Source: Amborella trichopoda
Lineage: Eukaryota; Streptophyta; Magnoliopsida; Amborellales; Amborellaceae
Reading direction: 5' to 3'
Assembly: GCF_000471905.2 (NCBI RefSeq)
Contig: NW_006499809.1
Location: 389,798 to 453,797, forward strand
DNA: 64,000 nt
Positions 52,691-61,684 of the stretch are shown here, piece by piece; positions within the stretch are counted from its first letter, which is position 1; every line of letters starts with the position of its first letter. A model generated the notes under the pieces. That model did not search any database. It saw only the letters and a list, made by a program, of their open reading frames with translations, and was not told the origin of the DNA. The position numbers were made by a program, and so were the translations under genes.

Positions 52691-53065
52691 TTAGCCTCTG
52701 TCCATACTGCATGACCCTAAACTGCCCATCTTTGGTCCATACTGCATGGCCTTAAACTGCTCAACCTCGGTCCATACTGCACGACCCTAAACAACTCAGC
52801 CTCGATCCATACTACTTGACCCTAAACTTCTCACCCTCGATCCATACTGCATGCCCCTAAACTGCTCAACCTTGACCCATACTGCGTGACCCTAAATCGC
52901 TCGACCTCGGTTCATACTGCATGACCCTAAACTGCCCAGCCTCTCGCTTGTAAGAGAGGTTTTTTAACCTTCTTTTTTGGAGAGACTCCATAACAATACC
53001 CCTGAAGGCTAGGAAGAATCAAGGCTAGATTATTTTTGTTGGTTTATCTTTCTTCGAGAGCCCCT

Positions 53066-53097
53066 GAGGGAGAGGAGAGAGAGAGAGAGAAAAAAAA
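53066..53097 (+). promoter_or_regulatory. Purine-only run, candidate polypurine tract
   Basis: Thirty-two consecutive purines, GA-repeat then seven A, lie six bases before a TGAAGGAGG that could start the LTR. The position downstream of the satellite 3' UTR and upstream of the LTR suits a polypurine tract, but the GA repeat could also be a simple microsatellite. Confidence 0.4.
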
Positions 53098-53338
53098 TTT
53101 AGTGAAGGAGGATACCCCTGAGTACAAAGTCCGGCAGGAACCCCAGTCATGTGGGTCCCCCCATATCTCCTAAGTCGCGTCGTTTCATATCTCTCTCACG
53201 CTTTCTCTTGCCTCTACATGCATTACCCCTGTCCATGCGACAACTCGCATCCGTTCGCAAACCCGTGGACATGAGTGAACCCACGGGTCTCATCCCTTAA
53301 GTTTCTACACATCCCCTTCAGCAGCCAGCAGATCCCCT

Positions 53339-53348
53339 CCATAAAAGG
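53339..53348 (+). promoter_or_regulatory. TATA-like box in the Tat LTR
   Basis: CCATAAAAGG in a GC-richer context within the proposed LTR, about 340 bp before its end. It could serve as the LTR promoter in plus orientation. Based on motif and position only. Confidence 0.4.
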
Positions 53349-53680
53349 GGGCCAAGGGGGAGGGACATCTAGATCCCACCCCAAAATCATAGAACGAGTG
53401 AGAGGAGAGAGGTTGTAAGCCTGAGGAGGGCTCCCATCCAAACCTGCTGACGAACAGCCAGAGGGCTACGTAATTTCTCTAAGCGCCATCCGTCCGAGCT
53501 TGTCCTTGAACCCCCAAAGTGGGGTAAGGGCGTTTGCGCTCCAATCGTAAAATATCTTTCACCATCGGCCTCCTATTCGCTAGCACGAGGACCCGTATGC
53601 GTCACGTGCCAGACCTTTGTGGTTGTTCGAGAGAGGGTTTCTGCCTCCCCGCCTGGAGGGAAACCAGGACACTCGACATC

Positions 53681-54202
53681 AATGCAGTTTAGGGTCTTAC
53701 AACATAAACCGCGCTACACAATTTGGGGTCTTACAGCATGAACCAAGGCTACGCAGTTTAGGGTGTTGCAGTAAGAACTGAGGCTATGCAATTTAGGGTC
53801 TTGCAGCACAAATTGAGGCTATGCAGTAGAGGGTCTTGCAGCATGGACCGAGGTTATGCAGTTTTGGGTCTTGCAACGCGGACCAAGCCTATGCCTTTTA
53901 GGGTCTTGCAGAATGGACCGAGACTATGCACTTTAGGGTCATGCAGCACAGACCGAGGCTATGTAGTTTAGGGTGTTGCAACACAAACCGAGGCTATACA
54001 GTTTAGCATCTTGCAACATGGGCCGAGGCTATGAAGTTTAGGGTCTTGCAGCATGGACCGAGGCTATACAGTTTAGGGTCTTGCAACACAATCCGAGGCT
54101 ATGCAGTTTAGGGTCTTGCAACACAAACGGAGGCTATTTAGTTTAGGGTCTTACAGCATGGACCGAGCCTATGCAAATTAGGGTCATAGAACATGGACTG
54201 AG
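53681..54202 (-). repeat. Inverted 35-bp satellite block, distinct subfamily (about 15 units)
   Basis: Read on the minus strand, units carry CTGCATAGCCTCGG, then TCCATGCTGC, then AAGACCCTAAA. Period and core match the main array. Here CATAGCC replaces CTCAGCC and GCAAGACC replaces GCATGACC in most units, a combination that is rare in the main array. It begins within a few bases of the LTR end at 53678 and stops about 8 bases past the end of the minus-strand gag frame (stop 54211-54213). Orientation is opposite to all other satellite in the window, but in the same sense relative to the gag remnant as the main array is to the Tat integrase. Confidence 0.95.
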
Positions 54203-54991
54203 ATGCGAGCTCATGATTCATCTTGCACGAAATTGGACTGCAAATTCAATTGCCAATTGTCTATGAAGTTCTTGATGATGTCTTTACGAGCATGACAATC
54301 ATCAGTTATATGACCAAGCATTCTATGATATTGGCAGTAGTTAAGGTCGTCATCCCTTCCAACTTCGTCCAACCTCTTTGGCATGGGTAGCTGATCATTC
54401 CCTTGGATATGAAAGTATTAAGCAACTCGGAGACCATGCCTTCGTCAACGGAATAACTCTTGCGCCAATTTTGCCAAGAGGAATGCATAGTGTTTAGCAT
54501 GGTGACTACTAATTGCTCATCATCTTCCATCACTATGAAGGGATCAGATATTTTTCCATAATGTTTAAGAAATTCTTCCACTCGCACTATGCTATCAATC
54601 ATTTTGGCGAATGAGGAAGGACATGCTACGCTGACATGCATTGACAATTCTTGGTGCATACTTTCTACAAAGTATTCCACTTCTTGAACCTCACCCACTG
54701 GAGTGGCCAAATTTATAGCCAGGTTGTGCCACCTTCTGATGTACTCGATCACTGGCTCATGTGGCCTTTACCTTACATCAAGAACTTCATGAAGCTACAC
54801 ATTCCTTTCTATGTCATAAAACCACTTGAGGAACTCTCTCTCCATTTGCCCCCATGATGAAATTGCCCCTGGTGGTAATTGAGAGTACCACTTGAATGCA
54901 GCTCCTATAAGGATCCCCACAAATTGTCGGAGCCAGCAATGCTCATTGTTTACGGTATTTTCAAAAGAAGAAACAAAGTGAGCTATGTGTT
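54203..54991 (-). pseudogene. Tat-type gag, capsid core and zinc-finger end
   Basis: Gag forms the virus-like particle and packages element RNA. On the minus strand HIAHFVSSFENT (just below 54991) starts the retrotransposon gag core. LRQFVGILIGAAFKWYSQLP, then SWGQMEREFLKWFY, then a second open stretch 54306-54752 with YIRRWHNLAINLATP follow, in the order typical of plant Tat/Athila-group gag. Near 54250-54330 a frame shift recovers CQYHRMLGHITDDC, a C-X2-H-X4-H-X4-C zinc-finger-like motif usual in this gag class. The frame stops at 54211-54213 and satellite follows, so protease and the rest of pol are missing from this copy. The N-terminal half lies beyond the inserted solo LTR, from 58247 on. 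Broken by at least two frameshifts. Confidence 0.88.
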
Positions 54992-55943
54992 TGTCACGAC
55001 CTTGCCCCATGACCCCTATCGTACCCAACCGGAGGGCGAAAGAGTACGAGATCACGACTGGAGGTCACATTTCGCCACTTAGGTGACAGTGGCATCAACA
55101 CATATTATAAATGCGGAATCAAAGCAAACCATGAGAAAAAGCACAAACTCCCCCAAGAAACAACAATAAAAGCTTGATAAATTAAAACCATTCATATCCA
55201 TATGCATTCTCCAAAAGTCATAACTATAGTATCCATAATATTACAATTCATCCAAGGCACCAAAGCCTATTAACAAATATCCAAAGCTTCACAAACAGCA
55301 CAGAACAGCCAATGGCCAGCTGACAACTACAAAAACAAGGAGATCTTCTAGTCTAGCACTGGACTCCAGTCCACCAAACATGATCACTGCCCTCCTATCT
55401 TTGATTGATAGCCACTAATCTACAAGAGTGGAAGCAAAGGAATGAGATAAAAAGCCCAGTAAGTAGATCACAATATCATGCTTCCGTCCCTATGAATATT
55501 ATCACACATCATAAATCAAGGTTCTAAGCCATGCTCATAAAACAGGAGTCATGCATCACAATTATAGGATGATGCTTTTCTTGGAAGAGCAGGCACAATA
55601 TAAGATATATGATATCATTTACACAAGCAATCTATCAGATTTCAATAGATCCACACAAACAAGAGAGCATAACCAAATCAACAGACACAACCCACTCTCT
55701 AGCCCTATTCATCAGGCCAAACACTTATCTCAGATTAGTCACATAACTCAAGTAATCATATATCTCAAGTCAATCTCACATCATAAGTAATCAAAATAGT
55801 CACAATATCACAATATCCAACTACCAAAGGGTGACCCATTGCGTAGTATCCATATAGATCTGGGGGGCGTGAAACTCCCAAATATTCACATTCACATCCT
55901 GACTCCCATCCTATCATAGAGAGTTATGAAATGATCTTAGCTA

Positions 55944-56062
55944 CCAGCACCATCATTCACACAGTAGGTGCCCATTTACATATCACATAAGCAGCACGGT
56001 ACCATCATTCACACAGTAGGTACCCATTGACATAACACATAAGTAGCACAGTACCATCAGTG
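55944..56062 (-). repeat. Short tandem repeat in the solo LTR (about 49-bp period)
   Basis: Two and a half copies on the plus strand of ACCATCATTCACACAGTAGG followed by T[AG]CCCATT[TG]ACATA and CACATAAG[CT]AGCAC. It lies in the part of the LTR corresponding to the palindromic-core region of the other copy. Confidence 0.8.
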
Positions 56063-57937
56063 TGCATATCACAGAATAACAGTGTTCATAGCACCAAATA
56101 ACAGTGTTTGGCTGCAATTTCAAGCCCTGACATCTAGTCATAAATAGAGTCATAACTTTTGATTCGTTTGGAATTTGAAGACGATTGCAAAACAAATTTT
56201 ACATTAGACATACCTATCTTTCAAATCGGGGTAGTTTGAAAACGATTGGACCTTGTTTTGGCCCCTCAAAAGTTTAAAAGAATGAAGATATTTTATCTGA
56301 AATCTACTGTGCAGTGAAGGCAGTGACATGTCTTTAAAATTTAAATCATAACTTACAATCAAGAAGAAATTCCAAAACGTGCTCAACATGTGAATTTAAG
56401 CTTACTCATGAACTGTTCAAATGAAATTAGTTCAGAAGAAAATGGACCCTTTTGGTCATTCAAAATCCATGGTGACAGAGGCATAAATTCTGAGTTTTAT
56501 AAAAGTTGTCCATAGTGACATATCTTCATAAAACAAAGTATAACTTTCATTCCAAGAAGAATTTCAAAATAGTTTCTACATGCAAATTTTAGCCCATTAA
56601 AAGATACTTTAAATGACTATGGTTTGGCTGAAAATGAACTTCGTCTAGTTAGTTAAAATCAGTGACCACATTAGTATTAGTGAAAATTTCAGGAAAGTTG
56701 TCAACAGTGATATACCCTGTCAATTTGAAAAATAACTTCATTTTCGTAAAGAATTTCGAAAGTGGACAAAAACAACAATTTTAGTAGACTCGTATATATT
56801 TTCAATGTCAATAATTTTGTGTCATTTGGACTCCAATTTCTTAGTCAAACTCTCAGTACAACAGAAGTAATATTTCTGGAAATTATCACAGTCTACTAAC
56901 AATGACATACATGCATAGAACGAGCCATATCTTCCAAACTATCAAGAATTTCAGCTAGTCCTACACACCAAACTCCAAGTAGACTCATAGACCTTTCAAA
57001 CAGTGGGGATTTTAGACCAATTGGATATTATTTTCTTAGTGAAAAGTCCATCATAAAAGTCTGTAAATTCCCTAGAATTCCATTTCACAGTTTTGGCATA
57101 TTTCAGAAAATGACTAATAACATCCAAACTAAAATAGATATTTAAAAAAGGTCTTTTCCATATTCAAATTTACTCATAGGGGTTCTTTTCTACCAAATTT
57201 CGTAACCATCGTAGATATTTTCAATACTCTATCACATGAATAAGAGTCACAGTTCTGGAAAATACAGAGCACATATTTACCATAACATCCATATTCATTC
57301 TTGGACTTCACACTTTGATGATCTAAATAGCATGCAGCAAAAAAAATTACGAAACACGGAAGCTAGATCTACTTACCTACTGCAAATGAAACTTCAAAGT
57401 CTTGCTCCAACTTCACCTTAACTGCCCAACTCCAATGGCTAAGGTCCAAGTTTAAGGAACAAGGTTTGTAGAGCTCAAATGATCAAGGGAGGAGAGATGA
57501 ACCTGGGTCAGAGAGCTAGAAATCACATTTCATGGGTGGTAGGGTGAGTAAATAATCCCATATGGTGGCAGCATGTAATGGACATGTGGTGGTAGCACGG
57601 GACAAGTGGCATCACATAAATAACAAGTGGTATGCAAGCCGAGAGAGAGAAGCGCAAGCATGGGGAAATCATTATTATGGAGTCAGCAAGCATGGAAGAC
57701 AAGCATCATTGTGTGTACAGAAGCCTTTACCCCTTGGCACATATGAGAGAGAAGAAACTCCCTAGACTACTATACACCACTCGCGTGCGGCCACGTGCTT
57801 CTCAACCCGCGCCCTCAATGCGTGTGGCGATAGCCTCTTACGCACATGGCAATAATCCCTTACACGTGCCCTTATGCGTACGACGATACACCTTCATCTT
57901 CACGCTTGGTGTTATCCTAGGTGGCGTTACTCCAAAC

Positions 57938-58112
57938 GGAATGCTCCACATGGCAATGCTCCACACGACGATACTTCTCATGGCGAGGCTGCACATGGTG
58001 ATGCTCCTCACGGCGACGCTCCACACGGCGATGCTCCACAAGGCGGTGCTCTACATGATGATGCTCCTCATGGCGACACTCCACATTGAGATGCTCCTCA
58101 CAGCGCTACACT
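57938..58112 (-). repeat. 15-bp tandem repeat in the solo LTR (about 11 units)
   Basis: On the plus strand the unit is GATGCTCCACATGGC with variants (CTCACGGC, CACACGGC, CTCATGGC). Because 15 is a multiple of 3, frames stay open across it and give five-residue protein repeats such as APHGD or MLHMA. The 3986-6905 LTR has only scattered CGCCGTGCATG-like pieces at the equivalent place (about 4080-4340), so the neat tandem array is specific to this copy. Confidence 0.85.
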
Positions 58113-58246
58113 TGTGGAACTGCCTCTTACGCTCACGGCGATACTTCCATTCGCACATGGCGAAAGCCTTATTCCTTAGCACCGGGCATGAGCTTCCTCC
58201 TCCCTACTACCGTGAGTGTCTAAGTTCAGAAAATTGGGGTCCTTAC

Positions 58247-58968
58247 AGTGGTGTTACAATGAGCTGATGCCATCATACTTGGGAAATTTGAAGCTTTAGT
58301 AGTTTTGTGGGAATGGAGTTTTGTCAACATGAGTTGGATAAGGTTTCGATAGTGATTCAACTCTTCTATTATTGGAATATTGTATCTCTTCATTGCTTCA
58401 GCTACCATGTCTTTCACTAGTTCCTCATCCACAACCTGGATCGCTAAGAGTGAGGGAGGTATGAGTGTGAAAAATTCTTCTTTTGATGGCATCGTTTCAA
58501 TGGCTAACATGGTGGTCGGGAGGTGGTAAAGAGGGTTTGGTGTACCGATGGAGTATGCTCAACCTCGTGGGACACCAACATCTCTTGGCACATGATTTCC
58601 ATTATTTCATCTTTTGACCTCATCTCGGCTTGTAATTGCCTTAATGTGGTCTCAAGCTGCGCAATCTCATCTCCATCTAATTTTGATGTTTCATCAATCA
58701 CCATGACATTGACAACGAACATGCTTGAAGGTTCTTCTTCCCTTGAACGGTTGAGTTGCTCATCATTAGAGAGTGGAGGGACAATAGAGGCTTTAGGGCT
58801 GATTGCCTCAGAAACTTCTTCTTCGTTTGGGGTGATACTCTCCAACATAGTTTGCTCACTACATGCCTCTTCTTCGATGGAATTTTCAATCATGGGTGTG
58901 ACTGCTGCTAATTCAACATCATTTATGACATTTATTGGGCTTTCCCTCCGACCCACTTCATTTTTCAA
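58247..58968 (-). pseudogene. Tat-type gag, N-terminal part with coiled-coil
   Basis: Two overlapping open stretches on the minus strand (58504-58968 and 58226-58510) are separated by a frameshift at about 58505. The first is acidic (EEEVSEAISP, REEEPSS). It carries a probable coiled coil, IAQLETTLRQLQAEM, followed by a charged run. The second, with VVDEELVKDMVAEAMKRY, ends in FPSMMASAHC, where the solo LTR interrupts it. The gag core resumes at 54991. Low-complexity acidic N-termini with coiled coils are usual before the gag core in plant Tat/Athila-group elements. The exact start cannot be chosen because upstream frames are also broken. Confidence 0.7.
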
Positions 58969-58980
58969 GGCATAGATATC

Positions 58981-59674
58981 CTAATCATTGAATGACAATG
59001 TGAAACTCTCATAGGACAATGAGACCACGTTATCATCGAGAGAACATAAAAAGCTTTCGAGATATGAAGAAAACATGTCATTGTCATCAAAAGGAATCAT
59101 GGGATCTTTGGGCCATGGTAAAGCCACTTTAGTGAGGTTTCTAGTAGAGGGAATGTGGCTCATCCCATCTACCATAAAGGGGTATTTTTCCTCAAAAGAG
59201 AGTGACGAGCTCTCATCAGAGGATAAGGTGATTGGACAGATGAGTGTGAGGAAGGCTGCATCATCAGTATCGATCTCTTCACCATCAAAGGAGGGGCGTG
59301 CAACTCTCATCAGATGATGAGGCCACATCGTTGTCATCAAGAGAACTTATGGGGCTTCCAAGGCATGGATAGAACATGTGATCGACCTCATAGGGGACAA
59401 TGGAACCTTTGGGGCATGGAGAAGTTGTTTTGGTGAGATTGCCAGTAGAGGGAGTGTGACTCATCCTATCCATCGTTAGAGGGCGGTTTTCCTCAAATGA
59501 GAGTGTTGAGCTCTCATCATAGGATGGAGTGATTGGGAAAATGAAGGTATTGGAGGTTGCATCACCTGAACTGACCAAAGAAGAATCTGGTTCATCCGAT
59601 CTCTGAGATTCTAGGATGAATCCAGGTGGAAGAGTAAAGGGGACGAACAATGGCAAAGCCTCTTCCTTATTCAC
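58981..59674 (-). pseudogene. Acidic gag or ORF1 segment with an internal 300-bp tandem duplication
   Basis: Two open stretches on the minus strand (59285-59674 and 58981-59340) encode two copies of one module of about 95 residues. Shared landmarks in order are ICPIT/IFPIT, SSSLSFEE/SSTLSFEE, MSHIPST/MSHTPST, NLTK and a SLDDNDV-like close. At DNA level the landmark GTGRCTCATCC is at 59155 and 59456, and AACTCTC at 59004 and 59302, giving a period of 298-301 bp. The copies lie in different frames, so an indel separates them. I do not recognise the module. Its place upstream of the gag core suggests the variable N-terminal region of the Tat polyprotein or its extra upstream ORF. Confidence 0.65.
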
Positions 59675-61660
59675 GAGGTTTATCTTTCAGCCCTTTGAAG
59701 CAATTTAGCGACATTGACTTTTTCTTTGATTTCAGTCTAGGGAGTCAAGATGTCGGTGAAGACAATAGGTGAAGATGATGGGTCATTCTCTTGCAACGTG
59801 GTAGTAAAACCAGTCTCCTCTTGGTTCAGAACTTGCATCATCTGGGGGAAACTTTACTTAAGCGAGCATATAATGGCTTCTTTAGAGGGGGCCACAATAC
59901 TCTTTTCTGCATGCTCCATAACTTCCTTGGACTCAATTTGCACCCTTGTCAAAACTTGAGAGCTTCCCCTATATAATGGACCCCTCATGAATATAGGGAG
60001 GGTGAATTTTGGCTTCTTGGTTATGGGTGGCTTGGGACTAACTGGCTTAGTCGATCCCTTGTCTTAGATTTGAATATTTTCCTCGTTCATGGGTTCAGCT
60101 TCCATCTCATTTGAAAATTGGGGAATGCCCCGAGTTGGTGTTTCCTGACTCAAGATGAGTCTAAGTGAGACTTCTTTGGCTCATGAGCTACCTCGAGCTC
60201 AAATTGATCTATCTTAGGCTCCGACCTAATGACAAGCTCAGATCTAGTTGCCTCAGGAAAGTTGGGCTCAAGTGGGGATTCTTTGAGGATCTGAGCTACA
60301 ACATGCTCAAGCCGAGCAAGTTCTATCTTAGAGGCTCAGCTTGTTTGAACTTATGGGGTTGCTGATGTCAGACCAGCTCTTTGCCCCATTGGTAGGCTCC
60401 TCTTTGCCCCAAGCCAGACTTCGGACCCTATAGATCACTTGCCCCACCATGCCTCGAGCAACCTCTTTGACCTATATCATGTGGCAGGCTTCTTTGACAT
60501 CATTGGTGCTAAAGGTAGTAGGGGGGAAGAAGCGGTTCTCCTCTTGAGAGGAAGAATCTTCTTTGCCCTTAAGTTGGGCTTTCAGAATCTTGGTCTGCTG
60601 GCCCCATATCTAGGCTTGAAAGTTATTTCCATTCTTGATGGCCAAGTAGAACTGTCCCCGAGCGAAGGAGAGCTGTTCTTCTAGACTCCTTTCACATTTG
60701 CCCTTAGAACTAGGGGTAATGTCAGATCTGCTTGTGTGTGCAGAGTCTGAAGACGTGTTTGGGGTCGCTTGGGCGCCGACTCTTAGTGAGGTAGAAGGTC
60801 CGGCCTTTGGGAGGCTGACCTTAGTGATTGGAGTGACCTTATGGACACCCATTGTTTGCATGCAACTATATGTGCACATCTGTACTATGAATGGGTCATT
60901 GATCGTGTGCTCTTTGAGGGATGGAATTTGACCTGCCCCGAGCAGAGTGAATAGTATGCAATGCAATTGAAGTGACTTGAGAGTCATTCTTGATAGTGGG
61001 TCTAGGTTCCAAGAGACCAAGAGTGTGTGAGGGACTCAGGGTAGCTTTTTGCTTGCCCCGAGAAGACGAACCAACGGTTAAGTCGTTAGTTATAGTTGGT
61101 GTGAAAGTGTGTCGAGTGACCTTGTGGTCCTTCGATTGAGATGGGCCAATGATTGAACTGCCAGTATGAGGTGTGTGAAATGCGATGCCGAGACAGGCAG
61201 CGCCCATGTGGATAACAGAGTTGGGGGTGACCTTCTTGGTACTCAAAGAAGCAACGGCTTTAGAAGAGATAGTTGCATGAGGAGGGGGAGTGGCCTTAGG
61301 CTTGAGACTGGTGAAGGATCCACCAGTATTTGTGAAAGCATGAGAGGTGCTGATTTTAGAACCACCCATGCATTTGGCATCAACGAACTAGCCGTTGATG
61401 TGGGTAGAGGGGGAGTAAGAGGTTTGAGAGCCCCTTCTCGCCTTAGGTTGGGCCGGAGCCTAAGTGCGAGCAGTTTGGTCTCTTCAAAAAAGAAGGAAGG
61501 GAGATGTAGCTTGAAAACCCTGACCCCCAAGGGATACTTTCACGGATGTGGGAATCATGAAGTCCCCAACCCAGTAATAAGAAGGGTTAGTAAACCACAG
61601 AGCCATTTTTTAAGTGCGGATTAAGTGGTTTGTGAGAAAACCAAACCAACGATAGTGTGG
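59675..61660 (-). pseudogene. Decayed upstream ORF or gag leader of the minus-strand Tat element
   Basis: On the minus strand a mostly open, Ser/Thr/Pro-rich reading runs with several frameshifts and stops. Clearest parts are 60896-61369 (157 codons: KPKATPPPHATISSKAV, HTPHTGSSIIGPSQSKDHK, VGSSSRGKQKATLSPSHT), its continuation in another frame at 60610-61020 (ITKVSLPKAGP, LEEQLSFARGQFYLAIKNG), and about 60110-59740 (KPPITKKPKFTLPIFMRGP). It lies between the candidate primer-binding site and the gag core, so it is the leader region of the element. Tat/Ogre elements often have an extra ORF of unknown function here. No conserved domain was recognised, and a non-coding leader cannot be excluded. 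Confidence 0.5.
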
Positions 61661-61664
61661 CACA

Positions 61665-61684
61665 TCCCCAACGAAGTTGTCGGT
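61665..61684 (-). promoter_or_regulatory. Candidate primer-binding site of the minus-strand Tat element
   Basis: On the minus strand, directly after the LTR end CGACCA, the sequence reads ACCGACAACTTCGTTGGGGA. It resembles the tRNA-complementary TGGCGAC...TGGGGA sites used by Tat/Ogre elements, with two extra bases and mismatches. Its position between LTR and leader is right. The tRNA assignment is not secure. Confidence 0.35.

Larger units (their letters stand above)
8251..52942 (+). repeat. Main 35-bp satellite array (about 44.7 kb, roughly 1,270 units)
   Basis: An uninterrupted head-to-tail array in one orientation. The unit is read as CTGCTCAGCC (1-10), TCGGTCC (11-17), ATACTGC (18-24) and ATGACCCTAAA (25-35). 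Composition is C-rich on this strand, with about 13 C and 6 G per consensus unit. Most units differ from the consensus at a few positions. Recurrent variants include TCGATCC, TCAGTCC, TTGGTCC, CTCTGCC, TTAGCC, CATAATGC and GACCATAAA, plus units lengthened to about 40 bp or shortened to about 30 bp. No other transposon or gene is visible inside. Because 35 is not divisible by 3, the unit reads through all frames in 105 bp and meets TGA at CATGACC once per 105 bp in each frame. Occasional open runs of 60-90 codons are therefore artefacts. Confidence 0.98.
52943..53678 (+). repeat. Probable 3' end and LTR of the Tat element bearing the satellite
   Basis: Unique sequence between the satellite and an inverted satellite block. 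The distal part (about 53500-53678) matches, on the opposite strand, the segment ending at 61685, the upstream LTR end of the minus-strand Tat element. Shared pieces include GAACCC...GGCAAGG/GGGTAAGG, GCGCT, AAAATMTCT, a GTRYGCRYCACGTG-like block and TTGTTYGAGAGAGG. Both copies end in a GAAAYCAGG...CGACA-like terminus. A purine run (53066-53097) and a TATA-like box (53339-53348) fit an LTR in plus orientation. The 5' edge is unsettled: TGTAAGAG at 52949 gives TGT...ACA ends, while TGAAGGAGG at 53103 follows the purine run better. No coding sequence is recognised. The 72-codon minus-strand frame (53223-53441) is not supported. Confidence 0.55.
54992..58246 (-). repeat. Solo LTR of the Tekay family inserted in gag (about 3.26 kb)
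   Basis: On the minus strand it begins TGTAAGGACC (right end, 58246) and ends GGTCGTGACA (left end, 54992), the same termini as the LTR at 3986-6905. Flanks are GTGTT (54987-54991) and GTGGT (58247-58251), a five-base target-site duplication with one mismatch. Gag sequence continues on both sides: FPSMMASAHC upstream and HIAHFV downstream sit where adjoining residues occur in related gags. No internal element sequence is present, so it is a solo LTR left by recombination between two LTRs. Long open frames inside it (for example 57632-58267 plus) come from internal repeats and are not genes. There is no other content of note over its central 2 kb apart from the two tandem repeats listed separately. 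Confidence 0.9.

Noticed and set aside
8251-52942. Dozens of 60-90 codon open frames rich in MTLNCSASVHTA-like or LLSLGPYC-like strings
   Set aside because: They follow the 35-bp period read in three frames (35-residue protein period) and occur wherever the TGA in CATGACC is mutated. They have no conserved start and are present on both strands.
8251-52942. CRISPR array
   Set aside because: Units are contiguous and degenerate with no unique spacers, and the surroundings are plant retrotransposons.
8251-52942. True telomere or subtelomere tract
   Set aside because: CCCTAAA occurs once per 35 bp and never in perfect tandem heptamers.
52940-52965. Terminator-like hairpin CCTCTC ... GAGAGG followed by six T
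   Set aside because: It looks like a bacterial intrinsic terminator, but the context is plant nuclear DNA at a satellite edge. A Pol III terminator is possible only if a Pol III promoter were present, and none was seen.
1-54202. Centromeric satellite
   Set aside because: Higher-order repeats and retrotransposons are compatible, but no centromere-specific CRM element or CENH3 evidence is visible, so the claim cannot be made from sequence.
57632-58267. 211-codon plus-strand frame with a repetitive MLHMA-like region
   Set aside because: It lies inside the solo LTR and most of it is the 15-bp tandem repeat; it also crosses the LTR boundary.
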